Assembly (NCBI GenBank): GCA_964573705.1
Contig: CAZNLT010000002.1
Coordinates: 13,983 to 77,982 of the forward strand
Length of the DNA stretch: 64,000 nt
Reading direction: 5' to 3'
Origin: JAABSQ01 sp964573705
GTDB taxonomy: Bacteria > Desulfobacterota > Desulfobacteria > Desulfobacterales > Desulfococcaceae
Shown: piece by piece, positions 1 to 8,844 of the stretch
Position numbering within the stretch: position 1 is the first letter of the stretch
Layout of the letters: each line of letters begins with the position of its first letter
Notes under the pieces: generated by a model
The model's input: the letters and a program-made list of their open reading frames with translations, nothing else
Told to the model about the DNA's origin: nothing
The model's database searches: none
Position numbers and translations under genes: made by a program

Positions 1-59
1 TTCTATCGCCCCCGAACAAAGAATAGGCGAACAGCCTTCGCCTGAATGTTGAGCCGGTT

Positions 60-1613
60 CTATTCCAGAGCGGTGAGGTTCAGTGATTTGGCGATTTCAT
101 CGGACACCCGGCGAATAAACCGCTGAAAGTCTTCCCCCGCCAGCGGCTTACCCGGGGCCGGCACCTTTTCCAGGTCCGGGGGATGCATCAGGACCGGGCG
201 GTTGATCAGGTCCGGATCAGGCGCCACCCCGAACTCCGACGGGAACCGGTCTTCGAAATACATCTCCTGAAAACCGGCGAACTTCAAGGCGTGGGCCGTA
301 GAGTCGACCACCGCCACATCGTCTTTATCCACGATTCCGGCGGCCAGGGCCCGAACCAGCCCGGCCAGAGATTCTCCGCCGTGGGTGCAGGCGATGTGAC
401 CGTTGTGGTTGGCGGTCAGCTCCCAGTCCATGATCTCCTGCTCGGTCACCTCCATGACGAAGACCCGGCGCTCCCCGGCGGTCTCATTGTACCGCTCCGC
501 CAGGTGCACCACCCGGGGCATGGAGACCGGATTGCCGATCATGGAGGCCTGGGCCACGCTGGCCCGGACGGTGACCGGCTCGAATTTCCGTTTTTCGGGG
601 TCGGGTTCGAGATAGTAGCGGTAGACCGGATTGGCATGCTCCGACTGGACCCCGATGATTTTGGGCAGGGCGTCGATCACCCCGATTTCGTAAAATTTCA
701 GAAACCCGCTCATCACCGCGGTGATGTTCCCGGCATTGCCGATGGGAACGATAATCACCATCTTTCCCAGCTCATAATCGAAATCCTGTGCGATTTCATA
801 GGAGTAGGATTCTTGCCCCAGAATCCGCCAGGCGTTTTTGGAGTTGAGCAAGGCCACATTGTAGTGGTCGGCGAGATATTCCACCACCTTCATGCAATCG
901 TCAAAGACCCCCGGTATTTCAAACACCGCGGCGCCGCTTCCCAGGGGTTGGGACAGCTGCTGCGGGGTCACCTTTTTATGGGGAAGCAGCACCGCCGATT
1001 TGATGTGAGGCTTCAGGTAGGCCCCGTACAGGGCCGCCGCCGCCGAGGTATCCCCGGTGGAGGCGCAGATGGCCAAAACGTCCGAGACCAGGCCGCTTTC
1101 GACCAGAAAATGGATATAACTCAAGGCGCTGGCCATCCCGCGATCCTTGAAAGAGGCGCTGGGGTTTTGCCCGTCGTTTTTGAAATAGAATCGAAGCCCC
1201 GCCTGCTCCTGAAGCACGGCATTGGCCTCCACCACCGGGGTATGCCCCTCTCCGAGATAAACCACCGCGTTCAGGGGAATGACCGGGCCGAGAAACTCGT
1301 GATACCGATAGATTCCCTTCAGGGCCGGGACCTTGAGCATGCGGCGGTAATCGAACAGTCGCCGCCAGGTCTCCCCCGGGACCTCCTTCAAACGCTCAAA
1401 ATCCTGATCCTCGATCAGAAGGACCTGGCCGCAGTCGGGACAGGTGTAGAGGAGCTTTTCGATGGGATGGACCTCCCCGCAGCCGAGACAGCGGTAGATC
1501 AGGCCGGAGCGGGGCTCCGGAATCAGAAGACCTTGAATATCCTGGGGAAATTCTTCTATTTTCAAAGTATTATGCTCATATTGAGTGTTGTGTTTTTGAA
1601 TGCGTCCGGGCAA
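60..1613 (-). CDS. thrC: Threonine synthase (PLP-dependent)
   Basis: 517 aa. Converts O-phospho-L-homoserine to threonine in the cytoplasm. An N-terminal zinc-ribbon is visible (C42, C45, C58, C61), then the fold-type II PLP domain with the Schiff-base lysine K156 in NPSASFKDRGM and a glycine-rich PIGNAGNITA phosphate-binding loop. The length fits the zinc-ribbon-bearing threonine synthases. The only start giving full length is a TTG 8 bases after the serS stop and it has no good ribosome binding site, so the exact N-terminus is uncertain; a TTG near 1564 would still keep the ribbon. It lies directly downstream of serS on the same strand and is probably co-transcribed with it. Related PLP synthases such as cysteate synthase cannot be fully excluded, but threonine synthase is the best reading. 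Confidence 0.85.
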   Translation of the reverse strand: MPGRIQKHNTQYEHNTLKIEEFPQDIQGLLIPEPRSGLIYRCLGCGEVHPIEKLLYTCPDCGQVLLIEDQDFERLKEVPGETWRRLFDYRRMLKVPALKGIYRYHEFLGPVIPLNAVVYLGEGHTPVVEANAVLQEQAGLRFYFKNDGQNPSASFKDRGMASALSYIHFLVESGLVSDVLAICASTGDTSAAAALYGAYLKPHIKSAVLLPHKKVTPQQLSQPLGSGAAVFEIPGVFDDCMKVVEYLADHYNVALLNSKNAWRILGQESYSYEIAQDFDYELGKMVIIVPIGNAGNITAVMSGFLKFYEIGVIDALPKIIGVQSEHANPVYRYYLEPDPEKRKFEPVTVRASVAQASMIGNPVSMPRVVHLAERYNETAGERRVFVMEVTEQEIMDWELTANHNGHIACTHGGESLAGLVRALAAGIVDKDDVAVVDSTAHALKFAGFQEMYFEDRFPSEFGVAPDPDLINRPVLMHPPDLEKVPAPGKPLAGEDFQRFIRRVSDEIAKSLNLTALE

Positions 1614-1621
1614 AGCCGATT

Positions 1622-2899
1622 TCAGGGGGCTGAAATCTTTTCCATCCCGCCCATGTAGGGCCTTAAAGCCTCGGGGATGAGGACGGACCCGTCCTCCTGC
1701 TGGAAATTTTCCAGAAGGGCTGCAAAGGTTCTTCCCACGGCCATTCCGGAGCCGTTGAGGGTATGGACCAGTTCGGTCCCTTTTTTTCCCTTGCGCCTGA
1801 ACCGGATATTGGCCCGGCGGGCCTGAAAATCCTCGAAGTTACTGCAGGATGAGATTTCCCGGTAGGTGTCCTGGGCCGGCATCCAGACCTCGATATCATA
1901 GGTTTTAGCCGCTGAAAATCCGAGATCGCCGGTGCACAGGGTGATCACCCGGTAGGGCAGTTCCAGCCGCCGAAGAATGGTTTCGGCATTCTCCAGAAGG
2001 CTTTCCAGCTCTTCATAAGAGGTTTCCGGAAGGGCGAATTTGACCAGCTCCACCTTGTTGAACTGGTGTTGACGAATGAGACCCCGGGTGTCTTTGCCGT
2101 AGGACCCCGCCTCGGAGCGAAAACAGGGGGTGTAGGCGGTGAAATAGACCGGCAGCATCTCCTCGTCCAGGACCTCGTCCTGATAGATGTTGGTTACCGG
2201 CACCTCCGCCGTGGGAATCAGAAAATACTCCCATCCCTCTATTTTGAACAGGTCCTCCTGAAATTTGGGCAGCTGTCCGGTGCCGGTCATGGTCTTCCGG
2301 TTCACCATAAAGGGCGGCAGCACCTCCCGATAGCCGTGTTCGGTGGTGTGGATATCCAGCATAAAGTTGATCAGAGCCCGTTCCAGACGCGCCCCGGCCC
2401 CGTAGTAAAGCGGAAACCGTGCCCCGGTGATCTTGGCGGCCCGCTCCAGGTCCAGAAGGCCGAGATCCTCCCCGATGGTCCAGTGGGCCTTGGGCTCCCC
2501 GGAAAAAACCGGGACCGCCCCCACCTCCTTGAGCACCGGATTCTCGGTTTCATCCCTGCCCACCGGTACCGATTCATGGGGCGTGTTGGGGAGCCCCATG
2601 AGAATGTTCCGTACCGTCTCGTCGTATTCGGCCAGAGATTTGTCAAGCTCCTTGATCTTTGCGGAGACCTGCCGCATCTCTAAAACCTTGTCTTCGGCCG
2701 CTTCGCCCTGTTTTTTCAATGCCGCGATCTCGTCCGAAACCACGTTTCGCCGGTGGCGCAGGCCCTCGATTTCCTGAAGCACCGCCCGGCGCCGGGCGTC
2801 ACAATCTTCAAAGGTCTTGAGATCCACACTATCGCCCCGGGTGGATAAGGCTTTCTGGACCGCTTCAAGGTTTTGCCTGACATACTTGATCTCTAGCAT
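1622..2899 (-). CDS. serS: Seryl-tRNA synthetase
   Basis: 425 aa, normal length for the bacterial enzyme that charges tRNA-Ser (and tRNA-Sec). The N-terminal ~100 residues form the antiparallel coiled-coil tRNA-binding arm (MLEIKYVRQNLEAVQKAL, then charged helices). The class II catalytic core follows, with TAEVPVTNIY, the motif 2 region FRSEAGSYGKDTRGLIRQHQ and the motif 3 region GSGMAVGRTFAALLENFQ near the C-terminus. First gene of a serS-thrC pair. A plausible sigma-70 promoter lies about 90 bases upstream, in the divergent region shared with the 5-formyl-THF cyclo-ligase gene. Confidence 0.96.
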   Translation of the reverse strand: MLEIKYVRQNLEAVQKALSTRGDSVDLKTFEDCDARRRAVLQEIEGLRHRRNVVSDEIAALKKQGEAAEDKVLEMRQVSAKIKELDKSLAEYDETVRNILMGLPNTPHESVPVGRDETENPVLKEVGAVPVFSGEPKAHWTIGEDLGLLDLERAAKITGARFPLYYGAGARLERALINFMLDIHTTEHGYREVLPPFMVNRKTMTGTGQLPKFQEDLFKIEGWEYFLIPTAEVPVTNIYQDEVLDEEMLPVYFTAYTPCFRSEAGSYGKDTRGLIRQHQFNKVELVKFALPETSYEELESLLENAETILRRLELPYRVITLCTGDLGFSAAKTYDIEVWMPAQDTYREISSCSNFEDFQARRANIRFRRKGKKGTELVHTLNGSGMAVGRTFAALLENFQQEDGSVLIPEALRPYMGGMEKISAP

Positions 2900-2984
2900 A
2901 AATCTACCTATATTTTAATCTTGTACCGAATCGATATCGGTGTTGAAGGTCATGCGGGTTATTCGCAATCCGGAATCGATGCGG

Positions 2985-3014
2985 TTTTTAGCATGCAATG
3001 GCTTAATTAGTCAA
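2985..3014 (-). promoter_or_regulatory. Putative sigma-70 promoter of serS-thrC
   Basis: Read on the minus strand: TTGACT (3014-3009), 18-base spacer, TAAAAA (2990-2985). It would give a leader of roughly 80 bases before the serS start. The elements are decent but the spacer is one base long, so this is inference from matches to the consensus. Confidence 0.4.
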
Positions 3015-3027
3015 TGATTATTACAAG

Positions 3028-3055
3028 TTGACTTTATCCGCCGATGTTGTATAAT
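3028..3055 (+). promoter_or_regulatory. Sigma-70 promoter of the 5-formyl-THF cyclo-ligase operon
   Basis: TTGACT at 3028-3033 and a perfect TATAAT at 3050-3055 with a 16-base spacer, about 40 bases before the start codon at 3098. It is the best consensus promoter in the window and is back to back with the putative serS promoter. Confidence 0.7.
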
Positions 3056-3097
3056 GGGTGGATATATACAAATACTTAATCCGGGAGACTGTCGACA

Positions 3098-3685
3098 ATG
3101 GACGAGATCAGAGAAAAGAAAGTCGGTATCCGAAACGACATGGTCAAAATGATCGAAGGTTATTCCGATAGCGAACGCGAGGCCAAAACGAAACAGATTG
3201 AGGATCGGCTTTTCGATTTCGCCAATTTTATCGAGTCTCGTATTCCGCTTCTTTACGTGGACCTGCCTACGGAAGTCCCCACGGAAAACATCATTCGGCG
3301 ATGCTTCACCCAGAATAAAATCGTCATCCTTCCGGTCTTTGATAAAGACAAAAAAACGGTATCCCTTTGGAAGGTGGATAATTTTGACCAGGATCTTAAA
3401 CCCGGCCCCAGAGGCGTCCTCGAACCCGTCAAGGATCGGTGTAAAAAAGTGCCTTTAGACCGGGTGGACATCGCCATTGTGCCGGGATACGCCTTTGATG
3501 AGAAAGGAGGCCGCATCGGCTCCGGCAACGGATACTACGACTGGCTGATTCCCGAGCTTTCCGCCACCACCCGAAAAGTGGCCTTGTCCTTCGAAGAACA
3601 GATCATTCCTCAGATCCCCATGGAATCCCACGACAAGTTTGTGGACATCATCGTCTCGGACCAGCGCATCATCTATAAAATTTAA
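3098..3685 (+). CDS. 5-formyltetrahydrofolate cyclo-ligase
   Basis: 195 aa, typical for the family (about 180-200). ATP-dependent conversion of 5-formyl-THF to 5,10-methenyl-THF, which returns a dead-end folate to one-carbon metabolism. The N-terminal helical segment with a lysine-rich start fits the ATP-binding side, and the family signature GRIGSGNGYYDWLI lies near residues 142-155, preceded by VDIAIVPGYAFDEKG. Start chosen at ATG 3098, with GGGAG upstream. It leads a plus-strand group with pcm and the DUF368 gene. The window also holds metF, another folate enzyme, but in a separate unit. Confidence 0.9.
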   Translation: MDEIREKKVGIRNDMVKMIEGYSDSEREAKTKQIEDRLFDFANFIESRIPLLYVDLPTEVPTENIIRRCFTQNKIVILPVFDKDKKTVSLWKVDNFDQDLKPGPRGVLEPVKDRCKKVPLDRVDIAIVPGYAFDEKGGRIGSGNGYYDWLIPELSATTRKVALSFEEQIIPQIPMESHDKFVDIIVSDQRIIYKI

Positions 3686-3766
3686 GTGTCCTCTGTTCGT
3701 ATCCCCTCATCGTCCGGTTGAGTTAATATCTTGACCGGAGCCCGACCTTTTGGTACGGATCATTAC

Positions 3767-4432
3767 ATGGAAGATGAATCCGTCAAATACACACGCCAGC
3801 GCCGGGAAATGGTTCAGCGGCAGATTCGGGATCGGGGCATTACAGATTCCAAGGTCCTGGAGGCGATGGCCGCCGTTCCCCGCCATCTTTTTGTGGGAGA
3901 GGCGCTGGTGGATCAGGCCTATGGGGATTTTCCCCTGCCCATCGGCGAACAGCAGACCATTTCCCAGCCCTATATCGTGGCGGAAATGACCCAGGCCCTG
4001 GCCCTCTCCGGGGTAGATCGGGTGCTGGAAATCGGCACCGGTTCCGGTTATCAGGCGGCCGTTCTTGCCCAAATCGCTTATCGGATCTACACCGTCGAAC
4101 GGGTCCATTCCCTGTATGTGAAGACCCGCCGACTGTTCGATCGGCTCAAATATCACAACATCGTCACCCGGTACGCCGACGGCACCGAGGGGTGGAAGGA
4201 AGAAGGACCCTTTGACGCCATCATCGTCACCGCCGGGGCCCCCGCCGTTCCCGAACCCCTGATCAGCCAGCTGGGTCCGGCCGGGCGGATGGTGATTCCG
4301 GTGGGAGACCGATATTCCCAGGAGCTGGTCAAGCTCTATCGGGATGAGCACGGGATCAACCGCTCCACACTGGGCGGCTGCCGGTTCGTCAAACTGGTAG
4401 GCGAATACGGGTGGAAAGCGGAAGAGAACTGA
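3767..4432 (+). CDS. pcm: Protein-L-isoaspartate O-methyltransferase
   Basis: 221 aa from ATG 3767. SAM-dependent methylation of L-isoaspartyl residues, the first step in repairing damaged proteins. It shows the family's AMAAVPRHLFV start region, the hallmark PLPIGEQQTISQPYIVAEMT (residues ~60-80), the SAM motif VLEIGTGSGYQAAVLA and the post-motif FDAIIVTAGAPAVPEPL. An upstream in-frame TTG at 3731 would add 12 residues (MTGARPFGTDHY), but the family normally begins close to the chosen ATG. Neither start has a convincing ribosome binding site. The DUF368 gene follows after 26 bases. Confidence 0.93.
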   Translation: MEDESVKYTRQRREMVQRQIRDRGITDSKVLEAMAAVPRHLFVGEALVDQAYGDFPLPIGEQQTISQPYIVAEMTQALALSGVDRVLEIGTGSGYQAAVLAQIAYRIYTVERVHSLYVKTRRLFDRLKYHNIVTRYADGTEGWKEEGPFDAIIVTAGAPAVPEPLISQLGPAGRMVIPVGDRYSQELVKLYRDEHGINRSTLGGCRFVKLVGEYGWKAEEN

Positions 4433-4458
4433 CCCCCCACCTCAAGAAAGCATTCACC

Positions 4459-5400
4459 ATGAAATCCCTACCCCGATCCGTTTTCACCCTGTATCTCAAA
4501 GGGGTGGCCATGGGAGCCGCGGATGCGGTTCCCGGCGTCTCCGGCGGCACCATCGCCTTTATCTCGGGCATCTACGAAGAGTTGATCCGCTCCATCCGCT
4601 CTTTCGACCTCACGGCCCTGCGTCGAATTTTGCGTCTGGATTTCAGGCAAGCCTGGGAGCATGTTAACGGCCCCTTTCTGGCGGTCCTGTTCGCCGGAAT
4701 CGGCACCGCCATTTTTCTGCTGTCGCGGCTGATGCTCTTCTGGCTGGCCTATTATCCCGAAATGATCTGGTCCTTTTTTTTCGGCCTCATCGTGGCCTCG
4801 GTCATTGTGGTGGCCAAAAAAATACCCACATGGGACCTGCCCGTGGGGCTTTGCGGCATCGGCGGGGTCTGGATCGGCTATTTCATCACCATTGCGGCGC
4901 CGGCCGAAACCCCCACCACCCCGGGTTTTGTGTTTCTCTCCGGCATGATCGCCATCTGCGCCATGATTCTGCCCGGAATCTCCGGCAGCTTCATTCTGGT
5001 GCTGCTGTCTAAATACGAGTACATTTTTACCGCCATCAAAGACCTGAAACTTTTTACCCTGTTTACCTTCGGGACCGGGTGCGCGGTCGGGCTGATCTCC
5101 TTTTCTCACCTTCTCAACTGGACCCTTAAGCGGTACTACGGGTCCACCGTCGCGTTTCTGACCGGCCTCATGATCGGCTCCCTCAACAAGGTCTGGCCCT
5201 GGAAAATCGTAATCGAAACCCTCAGCAAACCGGACGGCGAAGTAATTCCCCTGGTGGAGCGCAATATCCTGCCCACCCTCTACCTGGAGGCGACCGGACG
5301 GGAGGCATACCTGCTGTATGCGGTACTTCTGGCAATCGCCGGGTTTTGTCTGGTCTATTTTCTGGAAAAACTGACCGACCGGGATCTGGTCGGCCCCTGA
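4459..5400 (+). CDS. DUF368 membrane protein, likely polyprenyl-phosphate transporter (PopT type)
   Basis: 313 aa from ATG 4459; a frame-open ATG at 4411 would overlap pcm and add an unlikely hydrophilic extension. Polytopic inner-membrane protein of about eight helices. The two signature repeats are visible: GAADAVPGVSGGTIAFISGIYE near the N-terminus and the symmetric MILPGISGSFILVLLSKYE about residue 175, the internal inverted repeat typical of the family. Established knowledge: DUF368 (PopT) and DedA proteins recycle undecaprenyl phosphate across the cytoplasmic membrane for cell-wall and LPS synthesis. Assignment is by family; activity here is inferred. It converges on the LysR gene with a 16-base gap. 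Confidence 0.88.
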   Translation: MKSLPRSVFTLYLKGVAMGAADAVPGVSGGTIAFISGIYEELIRSIRSFDLTALRRILRLDFRQAWEHVNGPFLAVLFAGIGTAIFLLSRLMLFWLAYYPEMIWSFFFGLIVASVIVVAKKIPTWDLPVGLCGIGGVWIGYFITIAAPAETPTTPGFVFLSGMIAICAMILPGISGSFILVLLSKYEYIFTAIKDLKLFTLFTFGTGCAVGLISFSHLLNWTLKRYYGSTVAFLTGLMIGSLNKVWPWKIVIETLSKPDGEVIPLVERNILPTLYLEATGREAYLLYAVLLAIAGFCLVYFLEKLTDRDLVGP

Positions 5401-5416
5401 ACGAATCACCAACGGC

Positions 5417-6316
5417 TTATTCGGGAGGCGAGGTCTCTCTCAGGTATCGAATGAAGGCTTCGGCGAGGGGCGAGGGGCTTTTGTGGTAGTGGCTGGCCAG
5501 GTAAAACCGGCGACGAAGATCGAGCCCTTCGATCTCCAGGCTATGAAGGATTCCGGACTGAATCTCCTCGGCCACCGCCATTCGAGACAAAATCGAGAGC
5601 CCTACCCCGCTTTTGATTCCCTGAATGACCGCCTGGGTGGAGCCCATTTCAGCCACTACCCGCAGGTCTTCGACGGCCGCATCGACCCGCGACAGGATCG
5701 ATTGAAGGGAGGCCAGGGTGCCCGACCCCGGTTCCCGGCTGATGAAGGGTTCAACCCTCAAAGTGTCGATGTCCACCGACTTTCGCCCGACCCAGGGATG
5801 ATCCGCCGGAATGATCAGGGCCAGTTCATCGCTCATCCAGTTTTCATGACGAATATGCTTGTCCCGGGACAAGGCCCCGATGATTCCGAGTTCCAGGGTC
5901 CCTTCAAGCAGTTTGGAGACGATCGCTTCGGTATCCCCGATTTCCAGAGAGAGGGTGACCCCCGGATGGGTACGAATGAAGTCGCCGACCAGACGGGGCA
6001 GGATATAGCCGCCGGGAATGGTGCTGCCGCCCACGGCCAGCCGGCCCTTGATCTTGCCCTGAAAATCGGCCAGAGCGACCTCGGTCTCATCCCGCAGGGC
6101 GATCAGCCTTCGGGCGTATCCGTAGAGGAGTTCTCCGGCCTTGGTGGGAAGCGCTTCCCTGGCGAGTCGATCGATCAGGCGACACCCGAAGTGGTCCTCC
6201 AGATCCTTGATATGGCTGCTGACGGTGGGCTGAGCCAGGTGAACCATTTTCCCGGCCTTGGAAAAGCTTTTGGACTCGATCACCTTGCAGAAAATATGAA
6301 GCTGCCACAGATCCAT
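5417..6316 (-). CDS. LysR-family transcriptional regulator
   Basis: 299 aa. N-terminal winged helix-turn-helix (residues ~1-60, MDLWQLHIFCKVIESKSFSKA then LAQPTVSSHIKDLEDHFGCRL) followed by a type 2 periplasmic-binding-like effector domain (~90-295) with GRLAVGGSTIPGGYILPRL. The N-terminal pattern closely resembles the LysR group often annotated as selenium-metabolism associated in anaerobes, but no selenoprotein gene is evident in the window, so the regulon is unknown. It is the last gene of the minus-strand lpxC-to-coaD run, 69 bases downstream of coaD. Confidence 0.9.
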   Translation of the reverse strand: MDLWQLHIFCKVIESKSFSKAGKMVHLAQPTVSSHIKDLEDHFGCRLIDRLAREALPTKAGELLYGYARRLIALRDETEVALADFQGKIKGRLAVGGSTIPGGYILPRLVGDFIRTHPGVTLSLEIGDTEAIVSKLLEGTLELGIIGALSRDKHIRHENWMSDELALIIPADHPWVGRKSVDIDTLRVEPFISREPGSGTLASLQSILSRVDAAVEDLRVVAEMGSTQAVIQGIKSGVGLSILSRMAVAEEIQSGILHSLEIEGLDLRRRFYLASHYHKSPSPLAEAFIRYLRETSPPE

Positions 6317-6385
6317 TGAATGTAACCCGCAAATTCCACCCGACGGTTCATTTACAAACCATTGCCGTCCGCCTGCTGAACGGGT

Positions 6386-6883
6386 TCAGGCAGCGGGATC
6401 GGCGAACCCGAATTTTTCCTTGAGTTTTCGACAGACCATGGGCGAGACCATCTCTTCGATATCCCCGCCGAATTCGGCCGCCTGCTTGATAATAGAAGAA
6501 CTCGTAAAGATCCATCGCAGACCGGTCATGAGAAAAACCGTTTGAACATCCCGATTGAGTTTTCGGTTCATCAGCGCCATCTGAAACTCGTATTCAAAAT
6601 CCGATACCGCCCGCATGCCGCGAAGGATGGCATCGGCGTTTCGCCGGGCCGCGTAATCCACCAGAAGACCCTGAAAGGCGTCCACCTCTACATTGGGGAT
6701 ATCTGCCAGACTGTTGTCCAGCATTTCCATCCGCTCTTCCACCGAGAAGAGGGTCTTCTTGGAGGGATTGCGCATGATGGTGACAATAATTCGGTCAAAG
6801 ATGTTGAGGCCCCTTTCGATGATGTCCAGATGACCGTTGGTCACCGGATCGAAAGAACCGGGATAGATGGCGATTTTTTTCAT
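6386..6883 (-). CDS. coaD: Phosphopantetheine adenylyltransferase
   Basis: 165 aa, the usual length. Penultimate step of coenzyme A synthesis: 4'-phosphopantetheine + ATP to dephospho-CoA. It has the nucleotidyltransferase motif YPGSFDPVTNGHLDI (T/HxGH at residues ~16-19), AILRGMRAVSDFEYEFQMA for the phosphopantetheine pocket, and the ISSTxxK-like segment FTSSSIIKQAAEFGGD. It sits 32 bases after rsmD, a widely conserved rsmD-coaD pairing. Confidence 0.96.
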   Translation of the reverse strand: MKKIAIYPGSFDPVTNGHLDIIERGLNIFDRIIVTIMRNPSKKTLFSVEERMEMLDNSLADIPNVEVDAFQGLLVDYAARRNADAILRGMRAVSDFEYEFQMALMNRKLNRDVQTVFLMTGLRWIFTSSSIIKQAAEFGGDIEEMVSPMVCRKLKEKFGFADPAA

Positions 6884-6915
6884 GAATGGACGGTTCCTCC
6901 AAATTTTTTAAACTC

Positions 6916-7470
6916 TTACATACCACAACTGTAAAAAGTGACAAGGCTTTTCCCGTACCGCCGCTGATCGGTGATCGTCCATTCCCGGTGAGGATCGGGG
7001 GCCGGTTCATGGACCGAATGCTCCACGATGATGAGACTTCCGGTATCCAGGGCTCGGCTTTCGGCCAGGTGGTTCAGGGCGGGCGCCGCCAGGTTTCGCT
7101 CGTAAGGCGGGTCCATGAACACCAGTGTGAACGGAGGCCGATGGCCCCGAATGCAGGACAGGCCGCGAACAATATCCCACCGAACCACCCGGGACCGGTT
7201 TTGAATGCCGCACTGCCGAAGGTTTTCCTCCACCGCCGAGAGCGCCCCCTTGTACCGGTCAACAAAAACCGCCGAATGCGCCCCCCGGCTCAAGGCTTCG
7301 ATCCCTAAAGCGCCGGTACCGGCGAAAAGGTCCAGCACCACCGCATTCTGAACCCGGTCCCCGAGGATGTTGAAGAGGGATTCCCGCAACCGGTCGGAGG
7401 TCGGCCGAATGGAGATTCCCCGAATGGGCCGAAGTTTGCGCCCCTTCAGTTCGCCGCCGATGATTCTCAC
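6916..7470 (-). CDS. rsmD: 16S rRNA (guanine-966-N2)-methyltransferase
   Basis: 184 aa. Methylates G966 of 16S rRNA in the assembled small subunit. It starts MRIIGGELKGRKLRPIRG, typical of RsmD, followed by RPTSDRLRESLFNIL, the SAM-binding VLDLFAGTGALGIEALSRGA and the amino-methyltransferase motif VFMDPPYERN. The start overlaps the last codon and stop of the NtrX-like gene by 4 bases, suggesting translational coupling; coaD follows. Confidence 0.95.
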   Translation of the reverse strand: MRIIGGELKGRKLRPIRGISIRPTSDRLRESLFNILGDRVQNAVVLDLFAGTGALGIEALSRGAHSAVFVDRYKGALSAVEENLRQCGIQNRSRVVRWDIVRGLSCIRGHRPPFTLVFMDPPYERNLAAPALNHLAESRALDTGSLIIVEHSVHEPAPDPHREWTITDQRRYGKSLVTFYSCGM

Positions 7471-8828
7471 GGGGTGATCCCGAACCCGTTCAACCGCTCC
7501 CGAAGGGTCTCCGGGGTCATGCCCACCGCCCGGGCGGTTCGCTCGATGTCTCGGGCGTATTGCAGAAGTTTTCGATGCAGGAATTCGGCTTCGAACCGGT
7601 CCTTGGCGGCTTCCAGATCATTCAGCTCGTACAGGGCGTCTTCGCTTCGGTACGCCCCCCCCTGAGCCGGATTGTACGGGGCCGGAATATCGGAGACGTC
7701 CACCACCTCGGCATCCAGCATGATCACCAATCGGCCGATCAGGTTTTTCAATTCCCGAACATTCCCCGGCCAGGAATAACCGCAGAGGACCTCCAGGGCT
7801 TCAGGGGTCATTCGCTTGGGTTTGAGACCGTTTTCTTTGGATCGTTTTTCCAGGAAAATCTGGGCCAACGCCGGAATGTCTTCCGTCCGCTCCCGAAGCG
7901 GGGGCACTGAAATGGGGATTTCGTTGATTCGGTAATACAACTCTTCCCGAAAAGCGCCCCGTTGGATCTCCGCCTCCAGGTCCTTGTTGGTGGCCGCAAT
8001 CACCCGAACATCCACATTGATGTCCCGGCCGCCGCCCACCCGCTGAAATTTTTGCTCCTGAAACACCCGAAGGAGTTTGGCCTGGGTTTTCATACTCATG
8101 TCTCCGATCTCATCCAGAAACAGGGTTCCCTCATTGGCCATTTCAAACCGGCCCCGCCTTCGGGCCGGGTCCTCGGCGGAGGCCCCTTTTTCCTGTCCGA
8201 ACAGCTCGCTTTCCAGCCGGTCTTCCGGAAGGGCCGCACAGTTGATGTCGATGAGGGGCTGCTCGGCCCGGTCGCTGAGCTGATGGATGGACCGGGCCAC
8301 CAGCTCCTTTCCGACCCCGTTTTCACCGGTGATGAGCACCCAGGATCGGGTGGGAGCCACCACCGCGATCTGCTTTTTCAGCTCATTGACCGCACGGCTG
8401 CTGCCGTTGAGAGAATGCTTTTCCACCGTCTTTTTCCGCAGGTATCGATTCTCCTCTTCCAGCCGCCGGAAATTGAGAGCGTTGTTGATATCGACAATGA
8501 CCTTGTCGATGGAAAGCGGCTTCTCGATCAGGTCAAAGGCCCCCAGTTTGGTGGCCCGCACCGCTGTTTCGATGTTTCCGTGGCCGGTGATGATGATGAC
8601 CTGAATGGAGGGGTTCGATTTTTTGATCTCCTTCAGGGTCTCGATGCCGTCGATGCCGGGCATCCAGATATCCAGCAGCACCAGGTCCGGAGATTCCTCC
8701 TCGATCCGCTTCAACCCCTCATAGCCGTTGGTGGCGGTGATCACCTCGAACCCTTCGTCGCTAAGCAGTCCGCTGAGGGACTTGAGAATGGAAGGCTCGT
8801 CATCGATAATCATTATGGTCGGAAACAT
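7467..8828 (-). CDS. NtrX-like response regulator with AAA+ domain lacking GAFTGA
   Basis: 453 aa: receiver domain (1-120, phospho-acceptor D53 in VLLDIWMPGIDG), AAA+ domain (~140-380, Walker A GENGVGKE at 168-175, Walker B GTLFLDEIGD), C-terminal Fis-type HTH (IERTARAVGMTPETLRERL). Partner of the NtrY-like kinase just upstream. Odd point: the sigma-54 contact loop, normally GAFTGA, reads GASAED (residues 215-220, bases 8169-8186), so it probably does not activate sigma-54 promoters although ATPase motifs remain. Some alphaproteobacterial NtrX/NtrC proteins are known to lack the motif and act with sigma-70. The position between lpxC and rsmD/coaD suggests envelope-related targets; that part is inference. 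Confidence 0.9.
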   Translation of the reverse strand: MFPTIMIIDDEPSILKSLSGLLSDEGFEVITATNGYEGLKRIEEESPDLVLLDIWMPGIDGIETLKEIKKSNPSIQVIIITGHGNIETAVRATKLGAFDLIEKPLSIDKVIVDINNALNFRRLEEENRYLRKKTVEKHSLNGSSRAVNELKKQIAVVAPTRSWVLITGENGVGKELVARSIHQLSDRAEQPLIDINCAALPEDRLESELFGQEKGASAEDPARRRGRFEMANEGTLFLDEIGDMSMKTQAKLLRVFQEQKFQRVGGGRDINVDVRVIAATNKDLEAEIQRGAFREELYYRINEIPISVPPLRERTEDIPALAQIFLEKRSKENGLKPKRMTPEALEVLCGYSWPGNVRELKNLIGRLVIMLDAEVVDVSDIPAPYNPAQGGAYRSEDALYELNDLEAAKDRFEAEFLHRKLLQYARDIERTARAVGMTPETLRERLNGFGITP

Positions 8829-8844
8829 GGTCGCTCCTTTTCGG

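Noticed and set aside
183..1658. 491-codon plus-strand open frame opposite thrC
   Set aside because: Low-complexity, His/Gly/Asp/Gln-rich shadow typical of GC-rich antisense frames; thrC has all family motifs.
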